Part shown: positions 23,997 to 31,901 of the stretch, piece after piece | Position numbering within the stretch: position 1 is the first letter of the stretch | Layout: every line of letters begins with the position of its first letter | Notes under the pieces: generated by a model | Databases searched by the model: none | Told to the model about the DNA's origin: nothing | Seen by the model: the letters and a program-made list of their open reading frames with translations, nothing else | NCBI GenBank assembly: GCA_018241785.1 | Contig: JAFEDF010000019.1 | Span: 1 to 38,184, forward strand | Reading direction: 5' to 3' | Origin: Pseudomonadota bacterium | GTDB lineage: Bacteria > Pseudomonadota > Gammaproteobacteria > Burkholderiales > Casimicrobiaceae | DNA: 38,184 bases | Translations under genes and position numbers: made by a program

Positions 23997-24869
23997 ATGG
24001 CCAACCTTCCCCGTCTCAAGCCAGACCCGATTGCGCAGCCCCACCCGGTGCCGGAATTCCTGGCCGAGGGTGAGCTCAAGGCGCGCTACGAGGACATGAA
24101 AGCGGTCCTTGGCGTGCCGTGGATGGGCGTCGTGACGATGAGCTTCGCGCATTACCGCACGTTCTACGACGCCTTCTGGCAGGGTGTGCGTCCGGTCTGC
24201 GCCTCGCGCGACTTCACCGATGCATGCCATCGCCTCAGGCGCCTCGTCGAAGAGAGAGTGAGCGTGCTTGGACCACCGCCCGTTCGGCAGCGGCTCGCAC
24301 GAATCGGCTATGCCGAGCGCGAACTCCAGGACATTGACGAGTGCATCGAGATCTTCTCCGATGGAAATTTCCCTTACATTCTGCTTGCGACGCTGGCGCG
24401 TCTGCTGCTTGAAGGCGGCGAACTCCAGCCCGCACACGACGTTGCTGCTCAAGCCGAGTTGGCATCGCCGAGGGCCGCGGGAAAGCTCGTCCTGATGGAG
24501 TATCACCATGCCGACGCCTCGACGCGCCTCGTGTTCGACGATGTGAAAGAGGTGCTGGGTCTGCCGTTCCTCAATACGGACTACCGTGCACTGGCCCGCT
24601 GGCCCAGCTATTTCGCGCTTGCGTGGGCGGATTTGCGGCCAAGGCTCCAGCGAAGCGAATACGAGACGTTGGTCGCCGAGATACACGAGGCGGCGGTCTC
24701 GGCTGTTCGCTCGCTTCCCAACTACGGCGACTTGCGCGGTGAAGCGTTGCGCCTGGCCGCTCGGAGCGGCGCGTCGGAAAGCGAAGTTCTTTCGGTCGTG
24801 CGCCTGTTCCAGTGGCTGCTTCCCGGCCTCGCGCTGAACGTCGCATTCTTTCGTGCCCAATTGCGATAG
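23997..24869 (+). CDS. DehI-family 2-haloacid dehalogenase (halocarboxylic acid dehydrogenase DehI)
   Basis: This is a 290-residue helical protein with the internal duplication typical of DehI. The first repeat has GVPWMGVVTMSFAHYRTF and the second has GLPFLNTDYRALARWPSYF. D195 in NTDYRAL and N124 in DGNFPYILL are spaced 71 residues apart and are candidates for the catalytic Asp and the Asn known from Pseudomonas putida DehI. Family enzymes hydrolyse D- and L-2-haloacids with inversion. The ATG at 23997 is used; an in-frame start at 23961 overlaps a region of different character. The GC content looks lower than in the fdrA region, which could mean later acquisition. No haloacid permease is adjacent, although an amino-acid-type importer lies 2 kb downstream. 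Confidence 0.8.
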   Translation: MANLPRLKPDPIAQPHPVPEFLAEGELKARYEDMKAVLGVPWMGVVTMSFAHYRTFYDAFWQGVRPVCASRDFTDACHRLRRLVEERVSVLGPPPVRQRLARIGYAERELQDIDECIEIFSDGNFPYILLATLARLLLEGGELQPAHDVAAQAELASPRAAGKLVLMEYHHADASTRLVFDDVKEVLGLPFLNTDYRALARWPSYFALAWADLRPRLQRSEYETLVAEIHEAAVSAVRSLPNYGDLRGEALRLAARSGASESEVLSVVRLFQWLLPGLALNVAFFRAQLR

Positions 24870-25050
24870 CTGATCAGGCTTTGCGCGAAGTCGGCGTAGA
24901 TGTGCCAGTCGCGCACCGCATTGGCGTTGGCCAACCTATTGCGCGCCACCGTCCGACTCGACCTTCCGCCCGCCCCCGTCGCGCGAGACGATGCGCGCGA
25001 CGGCGCGGAGCGGCAGTTGCTCGGCGACCCGTGCGAACACGAGCCGTGCG

Positions 25051-25935
25051 TCAGGTCGAGACCCTGGAAACGCGCGTCGCGAGCACCACGGCGATGCCCC
25101 CGAGCACTGCGACCGACGCGAGGACGAGGCGCCCGGTGAGCGGCTCGGCCAGGGCCAGCACGCCGCCGATCGCGGCGAGCGGCGGAACCGAGAGCTGGAC
25201 CGTCGCTGCGCGCATCGCCGACAGACTGCGCAGCGCCGCGTACCAGACCACGTAGCCCATGCCCGAGGTGAGAGCGCCCGAGGCGAGCGCGAGGCCGACG
25301 CCCACGCCGTCGGCGTGCGCCCAGCCGAGGGTGACGACGGAGAGTGCGGCGGCAAACGGTACGGCGCGAGCGAAGTTCGAGGCGGTCGCCGCCAGTGGAT
25401 CACCGACGCCGACGCCGCGGCCGCGAAGTGAATACACGCCCCACGCTGCGCCCGCCAGCGCCATCGAGATGGCGCCCAGGGGCGCAGGAGCGGCGACCCC
25501 CGGCGAAACGAGGTAGACCAATCCTGTCACCGCCGCGGCGAGACCGCCCCATGCGAGCGGCGTGAAGCGCTCACCCGCACGAAGGCCGCTTCCCAGCATC
25601 GTGAGTTGCACGGCGCTGAACAGGACCAGCGCGCCGGTGCCCGCCGGCAGGCTCACGTAGGCGAACGAAAAGAATGCAACGTAGGTGAACAGCATCACCG
25701 CGGCGAGCCAGTCCGCGCGCGGCGCGGGATCACCCGCACCCCGGCGCAGGCGGACGATGACGACCAGCGCGAGCGCACCGGCGGCGAGCCTCAGCGCTCC
25801 GAAGCTTGCAGAGTCGATGCGCTGCTGCGCGAGGGCGATGCGGCAGAGCAGCGAGTTCGCCGCGAAGGCCAGCATCGCAATGCCGGTGAGGAGAAAGGTT
25901 CGCAGCGTGGACACGGTCAGGACAGCATCATGCAT
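25051..25935 (-). CDS. EamA/DMT-family membrane transporter
   Basis: This is a 294-residue inner-membrane protein with about ten hydrophobic helices in two homologous halves, the usual drug/metabolite transporter design. SFGALRLAAGALALVVIVR near helix 2, VSLPAGTGALVLFSAVQLTM in the first half and LRSLSAMRAATVQLSVPPLA and AEPLTGRLVLASVAVLGG in the second are characteristic of EamA proteins. They often export amino acids or other metabolites. ATG at 25935 is used; GTG at 25938 is also possible. It is divergent from the racemase-like gene with about 134 bp between them. The 181 bp downstream (24870-25050), before the convergent DehI gene, contain no gene that I can identify. Confidence 0.9.
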   Translation of the reverse strand: MHDAVLTVSTLRTFLLTGIAMLAFAANSLLCRIALAQQRIDSASFGALRLAAGALALVVIVRLRRGAGDPAPRADWLAAVMLFTYVAFFSFAYVSLPAGTGALVLFSAVQLTMLGSGLRAGERFTPLAWGGLAAAVTGLVYLVSPGVAAPAPLGAISMALAGAAWGVYSLRGRGVGVGDPLAATASNFARAVPFAAALSVVTLGWAHADGVGVGLALASGALTSGMGYVVWYAALRSLSAMRAATVQLSVPPLAAIGGVLALAEPLTGRLVLASVAVLGGIAVVLATRVSRVST

Positions 25936-26069
25936 CACGGGGCCGCCGCCCTCCCGGCACCCTGTCGATGCGGCGCTGGGCTATCCTTCGCTTCCTGCAT
26001 GCGCCTGGCGCCTGCGCTACGGGCGCGTTACCGTTCGACAGTCGCTTCCCTTTGTCGCTGGAGCCTTTC

Positions 26070-26762
26070 ATGAAGACCCTTGGTTTGCTTGCGGCTTTCG
26101 GCCCGGTTGCCGGCGCGCACTTCTACACTCACCTGCTTCAACTGGTCGATGCGAAGACCGACGCAGATTATCCGGGCATCGTGTTGCTGAGCCGGCCTGA
26201 CATTCCGGATCGCATCGGCTTCCTCCTGCACGACGGCCCCTCACCCTTGCCTCACTATATCGCGATGACACGGCAGCTCAACGCGCTGCACGTGGACTAC
26301 GTTGCGATCGCTTCGGCCACGTCCCACGCGTTCCTCTCCGATCTCGAAGAAGTGTCCGAGGCGCCCATTGTCAACCTGCTCGCTGCGGTAGGCGCCGAAG
26401 TCGCCGGGCAACGCGTCCGGCGCGTGGCTCTTCTCGGAACCTCGGCGAGCGCGCGATTGCGTCTGTACGAAGCGCACATGCCACAGGGAAGCACGCTGAT
26501 CTATCCGCCCGAGAGCGCTCAAGGCGAGCTCGATAGCATCATCTATGCGATCAAGCGCGGCGAGCCCGGCGTCGAACTGGCGCCTCGCCTCTCGGCGTTG
26601 ACCGATCAGCCTTGGGCCGCCGGCGTCGAATCCTGCATTCTTGGGTGCACCGAGCTCCATCTGGTCGCGGAGGAGTTCGGGAAGACGCATCGGATGATCG
26701 ACTCGGTCGACTGCCTCGCACGAGCGCTCCTGGCCGTTGCCGGCGTACCGACGTTGGCTTGA
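26070..26762 (+). CDS. Aspartate/glutamate racemase-family protein lacking the first catalytic Cys
   Basis: This is a 230-residue protein of the Asp/Glu racemase superfamily. It starts MKTLGLLAAFGPVAG where typical members have a GGMGPEAT-type motif. The second catalytic site is intact as C193 in ILGCTELHL. At the first site the usual CNTAH is SATSH (S82), so one of the two acid-base thiols is replaced by Ser. Two-base racemisation is therefore doubtful; a one-base isomerase, lyase or degenerate enzyme is possible. GGAG precedes the ATG at 26070. It is directly upstream (19 bp) of the amino-acid ABC importer genes and probably in their operon, so its substrate is likely the imported compound (inference). 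Confidence 0.85.
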   Translation: MKTLGLLAAFGPVAGAHFYTHLLQLVDAKTDADYPGIVLLSRPDIPDRIGFLLHDGPSPLPHYIAMTRQLNALHVDYVAIASATSHAFLSDLEEVSEAPIVNLLAAVGAEVAGQRVRRVALLGTSASARLRLYEAHMPQGSTLIYPPESAQGELDSIIYAIKRGEPGVELAPRLSALTDQPWAAGVESCILGCTELHLVAEEFGKTHRMIDSVDCLARALLAVAGVPTLA

Positions 26763-26781
26763 AGCAGCGCGATCGCCGCCC

Positions 26782-27567
26782 ATGCCCAGCGAACAGGCCG
26801 CCTCGACCCCACAGCCCTACATCGACATCAGGCACATCAGCAAGCGGTTCGGCTCGACGCAGGCGCTGAACGACGTTTCGCTCGCCGTTCACCCGGGCGA
26901 GGTCGTCGCAATCATCGGCCCCTCAGGCTCCGGAAAATCCACGCTTTGCCGCTGCATCAATGGACTGGAAAAGATCGATCAGGGGCAGATTTTCATCGGT
27001 GGCACGCTGCTTCCCGCCGGGGGCGCCGCACTCACCACCCTGCGCGCGCAGGTCGGCATGGTCTTCCAGTCCTTCAACCTCTTTCCGCACATGACGGTTC
27101 TGAAAAACATCGTGTATGCGCCGATGCGGATCCGGCATACGCCCTGGCCCGAGGCGGAGCAGGAAGCGCGCGCACTGCTCGAACGCGTCGGGCTCGCCGA
27201 CAAGGCCGACGCCTTCCCGAACGAGCTCTCCGGCGGGCAGCAGCAGCGCGCAGCCATTGCGCGAAGCCTCGCCATGACCCCGCGCGCCATCCTGTTCGAC
27301 GAACCCACGTCGGCACTCGACCCGGAACTGATCAAGGAGGTCCTCGACGTCATGGTCGAGCTCGCCCAGCGCGGCATGACGATGGTCGTCGTCACCCACG
27401 AGCTTGGCTTCGCCTACGAGGTAGCCGACAAGATCGTGTTCATGGACCGCGGCGCCGTCGTCGAGGAAGAGAAGCCGAAGACCTTCTTCCAGCGGCCAAG
27501 GACCGAACGCGCGCGATCGTTCCTGTCGACCATGCTGGCGCATCGTACGCCGGTGCAGGAAATTTGA
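26782..27567 (+). CDS. Polar amino-acid ABC importer ATP-binding protein (GlnQ/GltL-like)
   Basis: This is a 261-residue ATPase of the polar amino-acid uptake subfamily. Walker A GPSGSGKST starts at about residue 46. The Q-loop VFQSFNLFPHMTVLKN, signature LSGGQQQR, Walker B AILFDEPTSALDPEL and VVTHELGFAYEVAD switch region are all typical of GlnQ/HisP proteins. It powers the two permeases encoded about 1 kb downstream. The ATG at 26782 is used; it follows the racemase-like gene by 19 bp. The binding-protein gene comes next after 76 bp. The combination with a racemase-family gene suggests uptake of an acidic amino acid or a related carboxylate. Confidence 0.93.
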   Translation: MPSEQAASTPQPYIDIRHISKRFGSTQALNDVSLAVHPGEVVAIIGPSGSGKSTLCRCINGLEKIDQGQIFIGGTLLPAGGAALTTLRAQVGMVFQSFNLFPHMTVLKNIVYAPMRIRHTPWPEAEQEARALLERVGLADKADAFPNELSGGQQQRAAIARSLAMTPRAILFDEPTSALDPELIKEVLDVMVELAQRGMTMVVVTHELGFAYEVADKIVFMDRGAVVEEEKPKTFFQRPRTERARSFLSTMLAHRTPVQEI

Positions 27568-27643
27568 TGGCTGCCGGGCGGAAGCGTAGTCTGCCGGGGC
27601 GCGACTCGCGATCGCTTGCTCAAACAAACCGGAGACCACAGCC

Positions 27644-28528
27644 GTGAAACACGCCAACCATCGACTCATGCACATCCTCGCCTGCACGACCTTCATGTGT
27701 GCGGCTGTGCCAGCGATGCCTGCCCTTGCCGCGGCACCGTCGTTCCCATCCGATTCGACGATGGCGAAGATCCAGAAGAGCGGCGAAATCGTCATCGGCG
27801 TCAAGTACGACGTGCCGATGTTCGGGCAGAAGAACCCGCTCACCGGAAAGCTCCAGGGCTATGAGATCGACATCGCCAACCAACTGGGGCGCGACCTCTT
27901 CGGCAGCGACGGCCACGTGAAATTCGTCGAAGCGCCGGGCCCCGTGCGCGAGCAGTTCGTCACGCAGCACAAGGCAGACCTCGTCATTTCCACCTACACG
28001 ATCACCGCGGCACGTTTGAAGACGGTCGCCTTCGCCGGGCCGACGTACGAGTCCAAGCAGGCGATCGTCGTCAAGACCGACAACAAGACCTTCGGCAATG
28101 CGATCCCCGACTTTTCCGCGCTCAACGGCCATTCGGTCTGCGTCGTCAGTGGCTCGATCTCCAACATGCTGCTGCTGAAGGACGCCCCGCAGGCCAAGAT
28201 CATGGCGCTAGGCGCCAATCCTGACTGCGCCAAGGCGGTGCGCCAGGGTCGAGTGGAGGCCTTCGCAACCGACGATGCGCTGCTCTTCGGCTTCGTGCAC
28301 GAAACGCCCAACGAGATCCGCTTCGTCGACAACACCGGTGGCAACGAAGAGCCGTATGGCATCGGCGTGGCCAAGGATTCGCTCGATCTCTGCCGCTGGG
28401 TCAACGAGCGCCTGGTCGACATGTCGAAGGACGGCTTCCTCGAAAAGAGCTTTGCCTCCACCATCGGCACGGTCACCAAGCGCAAGCTCGAGCCGCTCAA
28501 GGCTGCCGACATGACCGACTGCAAGTGA
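27644..28528 (+). CDS. Amino-acid ABC importer periplasmic binding protein (family 3)
   Basis: This is a 294-residue family-3 solute-binding protein. A signal peptide with core ILACTTFMCAAVPAMPALA occupies about residues 11-30. The mature part contains GEIVIGVKYDVPMFG, LQGYEIDIANQLGRDL, KADLVISTYTITAARLKTVAFAGPTY-type segments and EPYGIGVAKD, as in glutamate/aspartate (GltI) binding proteins. GTG at 27644 is taken as the start because GGAGA lies 8 bp upstream; ATG at 27668 is an alternative. Four Cys residues in the mature region could form disulfides. Two permease genes follow. Confidence 0.92.
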   Translation: MKHANHRLMHILACTTFMCAAVPAMPALAAAPSFPSDSTMAKIQKSGEIVIGVKYDVPMFGQKNPLTGKLQGYEIDIANQLGRDLFGSDGHVKFVEAPGPVREQFVTQHKADLVISTYTITAARLKTVAFAGPTYESKQAIVVKTDNKTFGNAIPDFSALNGHSVCVVSGSISNMLLLKDAPQAKIMALGANPDCAKAVRQGRVEAFATDDALLFGFVHETPNEIRFVDNTGGNEEPYGIGVAKDSLDLCRWVNERLVDMSKDGFLEKSFASTIGTVTKRKLEPLKAADMTDCK

Positions 28529-28601
28529 TCCGTCTTGCCGCAGCGTCCTCCGGCAGCGCGTCCCGCTAAGCAGGTCGGGGCGAGAGGGAACGGGGGAATC
28601 G

Positions 28602-29243
28602 ATGGCGTTCTGGCTCCAGCTCCTGCCGGCATTCACGGCGGGTTTCCTGGAGAGCATGAAGCTCGCGCTGATCGCGTCGGCGGTGGCGTTTCCGCTCGGC
28701 TGCTGCATCGGTGTGGGGCGCATCATGCCGATTCCCGTCGTGCGCAGGCTCTCCGACCTGTACATCAACCTGGTGCGAAGCACGCCCATTCCGGTCATCC
28801 TCATCTTCTTCTTTTTCGCCCTGCCTGACGTTGGCCTCAAGTTCTCCGCTCTTGCCTGCGCGGCGGCCGGGCTGGGCCTCTACATGGCTTCCTACGTCGC
28901 CGAGGCCCTGCGCTCGGGCGTCAACGCGGTGCCGACGGGCTATATCGAGGCAGCGCGCGCGCTGGGGTTACCCGAGCGCACGGTGATCGGCGGCATCCTG
29001 GTGCCGCAGGCGCTGAAGGCCGTCATCCCGACGCTCGGAAACCTGAGCGTCGATCTCATCAAGAACACTTCGATCGCCTACACCATCTCGGTCGTCGAGC
29101 TGACGGGTACCGCCGTGCAGCAAGTCACCATGCTCGCCAAGCCGATCCCCATCTTCATCCTCGCCGCCGTCGGTTACGCGGTCATGACGTTTCCGACCGG
29201 TGCCGGGTTTCGTGCGCTCGAGCGCAAGTTCAAATACAGGTAG
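28602..29243 (+). CDS. Amino-acid ABC importer permease (HisM/GlnP-like), first subunit
   Basis: This is a 213-residue inner-membrane permease. It shows about five hydrophobic segments, the family sequence YINLVRSTPIPVILIFFFF and the coupling loop GYIEAARALGLPERTVIGGILVPQAL. ATG at 28602 follows a GGGGGA ribosome-binding stretch. It lies 73 bp after the binding-protein gene and 9 bp before the second permease, with which it would form the heterodimeric channel. Confidence 0.93.
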   Translation: MAFWLQLLPAFTAGFLESMKLALIASAVAFPLGCCIGVGRIMPIPVVRRLSDLYINLVRSTPIPVILIFFFFALPDVGLKFSALACAAAGLGLYMASYVAEALRSGVNAVPTGYIEAARALGLPERTVIGGILVPQALKAVIPTLGNLSVDLIKNTSIAYTISVVELTGTAVQQVTMLAKPIPIFILAAVGYAVMTFPTGAGFRALERKFKYR

Positions 29244-29252
29244 CGCTCCCGC

Positions 29253-30056
29253 GTGGACTACCGCTTGCTGGCGAACGATTTGAGCCCGCGGGCAAACGCC
29301 CGGCTCAGGGTCGCGGGCGCGTCGGTGGCGATCCTCTGCGCGCTCGCGATCGCCACGCTGGCGTACGGGCTCTACCGCACGGGGGAACTGGATGCGCGGC
29401 ACTGGCAGATCTTTGCCGACGCTGCGACCTGGAAGTTTCTGGCGATCGGCCTCTGGAACACCGTACGGGTCGCGCTCGCGGATCTGGTGTTCTCCGTGGT
29501 GCTGGGCGCCATCGTCGCCACGGCACAGACGAGTCGCCTTGGCGTCTTCAGGCTGGCCGGGAGCGCCTACGCCGAACTGTTCCGCGCCATTCCAACCCTG
29601 CTGATGATCCTGTTCTGCTTCTTCGGCTTGCCCCTTCTCGGACTGGACGTGACGCCGTTCTGGGCCGTCGTCGCCGGCAGCGGCCTTTACAACTCGGCGG
29701 TGTTGAGCAACATCTTCAAGAGCGGCATCCGGACGATCGATCGTGGTCAATCCGAAGCCGGATATTCGCTGGGCCTGAGCCGCAAGGACGTGATGACAGG
29801 CATCGTCTGGCCGCAGGCGCTGCGGCGCATGCGCCCTTCCATCGTCGCGCAGTGCGTCGTCCTCTTCAAGGACAGCTCGCTCGGCTTCGTGATCGGGTAC
29901 GAGGAAGTCCTGCGTCGGTCGCAGGAAATCGGGACGTTCACCTCGAGCTCGTTGCAGCCCTACTTCGTCGGCGGATGCATCTACATCGTCGTGATTTATC
30001 TGCTGCGGCAGTCAACCGGCCAGAGTGGCCAGCGCGTCGAGGAAACGTCTGCATGA
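29253..30056 (+). CDS. Amino-acid ABC importer permease, second subunit
   Basis: This is a 267-residue permease with an N-terminal cytoplasmic stretch (residues 1 to about 22) and then about five or six hydrophobic helices. YAELFRAIPTLLMILFCFF and the coupling loop RGQSEAGYSLGLSRKDVMTGIVWPQAL mark it as the partner of the preceding permease. GTG at 29253, 9 bp after the previous stop, is used as the start; no strong ribosome site is visible, so translational coupling is likely. It is the last gene of the importer operon and converges on the DsrE-family gene. Confidence 0.92.
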   Translation: MDYRLLANDLSPRANARLRVAGASVAILCALAIATLAYGLYRTGELDARHWQIFADAATWKFLAIGLWNTVRVALADLVFSVVLGAIVATAQTSRLGVFRLAGSAYAELFRAIPTLLMILFCFFGLPLLGLDVTPFWAVVAGSGLYNSAVLSNIFKSGIRTIDRGQSEAGYSLGLSRKDVMTGIVWPQALRRMRPSIVAQCVVLFKDSSLGFVIGYEEVLRRSQEIGTFTSSSLQPYFVGGCIYIVVIYLLRQSTGQSGQRVEETSA

Positions 30057-30176
30057 CCTGGAACTCCCGCATCGCTGCACGCGCGGAGCGATCCACTGAT
30101 CCCATCGTCCGGATCCGCGGGACTACTTCTTGACGATGGCGCTGATCGACAGCGTGCTCCGCTTTGAGTGGTTGCG

Positions 30177-30557
30177 TCAGAAGCTGAGGCTCGCGGCGCC
30201 AGCCTTGAGCCGCTCGTGCATCGCACTGGCTCCCTGGATGACGACACCCTCGATGAAATCCTCCGGCCCGTAGCCGCGCGCCTTGACGCACGGTGGACAC
30301 GCCCAGATCGTTCCCCCGCGCGCGAGGTAATCGTGAATCAGGGCTTTGAGCGGATCGAGCGGGGGAACCTGCGTGATGTCCACTGCCTTTCGACGTACGA
30401 GGTCGACGCCCGAGCTCACGAGAAAGGCGTAGACCTTCATTCCGGAAGTGATCGCGCCGCAGGCGATCGTAAATGCGACGGACGAAAGCTCATGATCAGT
30501 TCCACGTGTCACCAGGACGACCAGCTCGCGATCGGATTGCGGGCTCGATGTGGGCAC
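30177..30557 (-). CDS. DsrE-family protein
   Basis: This is a 126-residue soluble protein of the DsrE/F-like fold. It has ELVVLVTRGTDHELSSVAF at the N-terminus, KVYAFLVSSGV in the middle and the family motif WACPPCVKARGY with C87 and C90. Members are involved in sulfur transfer or are uncharacterised; the CxxC-like pair suggests redox or sulfur chemistry. I chose GTG at 30557 because GGGGAG precedes it by 6-7 bp. A TTG at 30605 is in frame but gives an atypical N-terminus. It stands alone, convergent with the ABC operon. Confidence 0.85.
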   Translation of the reverse strand: MPTSSPQSDRELVVLVTRGTDHELSSVAFTIACGAITSGMKVYAFLVSSGVDLVRRKAVDITQVPPLDPLKALIHDYLARGGTIWACPPCVKARGYGPEDFIEGVVIQGASAMHERLKAGAASLSF

Positions 30558-31221
30558 TGCGTTCTCCCCGTTCGTTATAGGAAATCGTACAGAGCGTGCC
30601 AGCAAGGCGCCGCCGCGCGAGGCCGATGATGAACTCGTCCGGCAGGCGCGCCAAGGGCCTCGATGTCAAAGCTGGGTGGGATATCCGCCGATGGCTTCCG
30701 AAAGAGGGAGCTCCCGAGCGAGCGTCCGGCTATGTTCGGTGGCGTGGTACAGGCGCGCGCGTGATGGGCCGGGCGTTCCGTCTGGTAGCCTTGTTCAGAC
30801 CTTTGCGATTGCCGGCAACGTGGTTTGCGGATTCTCGCTCACCCCGGCCAGCGAGCCGGCGCGCGGCCGGTCGATCGTGCGCACAGTACGGGCGACGCAA
30901 GGCGCTCGTCACCGCGGCCTTGCTGCGCTCAGTGACCCCGGCGACCTCGGGAAGTGACAGGCAAGAAATGGCCGAAACTCTCGAAACCGACGCTGCCGCT
31001 GCGCTGCTCAGACTAGCAAAGAAAAACGGCCCGCATCGCTGCAGGCCGTCGATTCAACTGGTTGCGAGGCCCGCAACCGGACCCGGTTACGCGTCGGCTG
31101 ACGCTGGCCGGCTACGCCGCCGCCTTCCTGTCAGAGATGGAACGCTTTCGGTGGACGCGTGCTCGGCCGCCGATGCCGAACCGAGGCTGACGCACAACGC
31201 TCGCGATCCGGCGGTCGCACA
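30558..31221. other. Gene-poor 664-bp stretch beside the brnTA island
   Basis: No convincing gene was found here. Long open frames exist on both strands, but they are Arg-rich, lack ribosome sites and cross the repeat boundary without change. They look like high-GC shadows or decayed sequence. The only clear structure is the copy of the tRNA-fMet terminator and 3' end at 31023-31066, followed by the inverted repeat GGTTGCG-N4-CGCAACC. The stretch may be residue from an integration event. Confidence 0.5.
31023..31066. repeat. Direct repeat A: copy of tRNA-fMet 3' end and terminator (att-like)
   Basis: This 44-bp element matches 31874-31917 at 40 positions, including a perfect 27-bp block covering the terminator stem, a GATTC block and the last 8 bases of the tRNA gene (TGGTTGCG on this strand). 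It has its own T-rich tail on the minus strand and could terminate brnTA transcription. Together with repeat B it brackets the brnTA genes as an attachment-site pair would. Confidence 0.7.
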
Positions 31222-31494
31222 CTATGCGCGCTTCTTCAGCACCGCATCGCGCAGGAGCGCGTTGACGCGCGTTTGCCATCCGCGGCCGGTCGCGCGCAGC
31301 GCCGCGACCACGTCGGGTTCGAGTCGGAGTGATACCATTTGACGGGGCGCCTCGAGCTTCGGTCTCCCACGCTTCAGCGCCACAGTGATCGCCGTTGGCA
31401 GAACCTCGGGCGCCGGCCGGAATCGCGCGAAATCCGCGCGCGCGAGTTCCCGCACCTCACCGCTTCGATTCGTCAGCGGCCGTCGCTTGCTCAT
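31222..31494 (-). CDS. brnA: BrnA antitoxin
   Basis: This is a 90-residue antitoxin. The C-terminal VSLRLEPDVVAALRATGRGWQTRVNALLRDAV segment is the ribbon-helix-helix DNA-binding domain of BrnA. The N-terminal region (about 1-50) is basic and would bind and neutralise BrnT. The ATG at 31494 overlaps the end of brnT by 38 bp, as usual for this toxin-first pair. BrnA, alone or with BrnT, represses its own promoter in described systems; the inverted repeats upstream of brnT fit this. A terminator copy follows about 170 bp downstream. Confidence 0.92.
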   Translation of the reverse strand: MSKRRPLTNRSGEVRELARADFARFRPAPEVLPTAITVALKRGRPKLEAPRQMVSLRLEPDVVAALRATGRGWQTRVNALLRDAVLKKRA

Positions 31495-31747
31495 ATCGCC
31501 TGACCTCTCTTGCGTTCGCCTTGCGAAAGCTGATCACCCGCAGCGCGTCCTTCGTGGCGCGGAAGCACAGCACATGAAGTCGACCCTCGAGGTGGCACAG
31601 CGCCACGTAGCGCACCTCGCCGTAGTCCCGGCGCTCGTCGACCGCGATCAGCGCCGCACCGAGATCGATCTCGACGACACGCTCAAACGACAAACCCCTC
31701 AGCCGGATGTTGCGCGCGTTCTTGGCCGGGTCGAACGTAATGCGCAC
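31457..31747 (-). CDS. brnT: BrnT toxin (RelE-like ribonuclease)
   Basis: This is a 96-residue toxin. It begins VRITFDPAKNARNIRLRGLSF and ends with the family segment LRVISFRKANAREVRRYEQ. BrnT proteins are RelE-fold ribonucleases that block translation and are neutralised by BrnA. I chose GTG at 31747 because the family N-terminus starts exactly there. In-frame GTG at 31774 and TTG at 31783 would place the promoter inside the gene. No ribosome-binding site precedes the GTG, and the likely -10 box ends only 7 bp upstream, so the mRNA may be leaderless. It overlaps brnA by 38 bp. Confidence 0.9.
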   Translation of the reverse strand: MRITFDPAKNARNIRLRGLSFERVVEIDLGAALIAVDERRDYGEVRYVALCHLEGRLHVLCFRATKDALRVISFRKANAREVRRYEQATAADESKR

Positions 31748-31754
31748 CGGAATA

Positions 31755-31783
31755 AGTGTATTGACATTTAACACTGAGGTCAA
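31755..31783 (-). promoter_or_regulatory. brnTA promoter with overlapping inverted repeats
   Basis: On the minus strand TTGACC (31783-31778), a 17-bp spacer and TACACT (31760-31755) form a near-consensus sigma-70 promoter. Two interlocked inverted repeats cover it: TTGAC-N13-GTCAA (31761-31783) and AGTGT-N11-ACACT (31755-31775). Both overlap the promoter elements, as expected for autorepression by BrnA. The expected transcription start falls at or next to the brnT GTG. Confidence 0.6.
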
Positions 31784-31865
31784 GCACCCGTTTCACGCCG
31801 ATTTCGAGATTGGGTAACCGGGCTCCTCACGGCGAAAGCCGGCCGAGGTTAGCGATAACCTGGAC

Positions 31866-31901
31866 AACAAAAGAAAACGGCCCGCATCGCTGCAGGCCGT
31901 T
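31866..31901 (-). terminator. Rho-independent terminator of tRNA-fMet
   Basis: On the minus strand AACGGCC-T-GCA-GCGA-TGC-G-GGCCGTT forms an 11-bp stem (one T-G wobble) with a GCGA tetraloop, followed by a T-rich tail. It starts 8 bp after the tRNA 3' end. Confidence 0.85.

Noticed and set aside
24850..24950. Minus-strand peptide with plausible composition beyond the DehI stop
   Set aside because: It is short, lies antisense to the DehI end, and I could not match it to any family.
31023..31066. Second tRNA-fMet gene at the repeat copy
   Set aside because: Only the last 8 bases of the tRNA are present; no cloverleaf can be folded from the adjoining sequence.
30596..31342. 248-codon plus-strand open frame crossing the att-like repeat and brnA
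   Set aside because: It runs through the terminator repeat and antisense to brnA, is Arg/Ala-rich and has no homology that I recognise.
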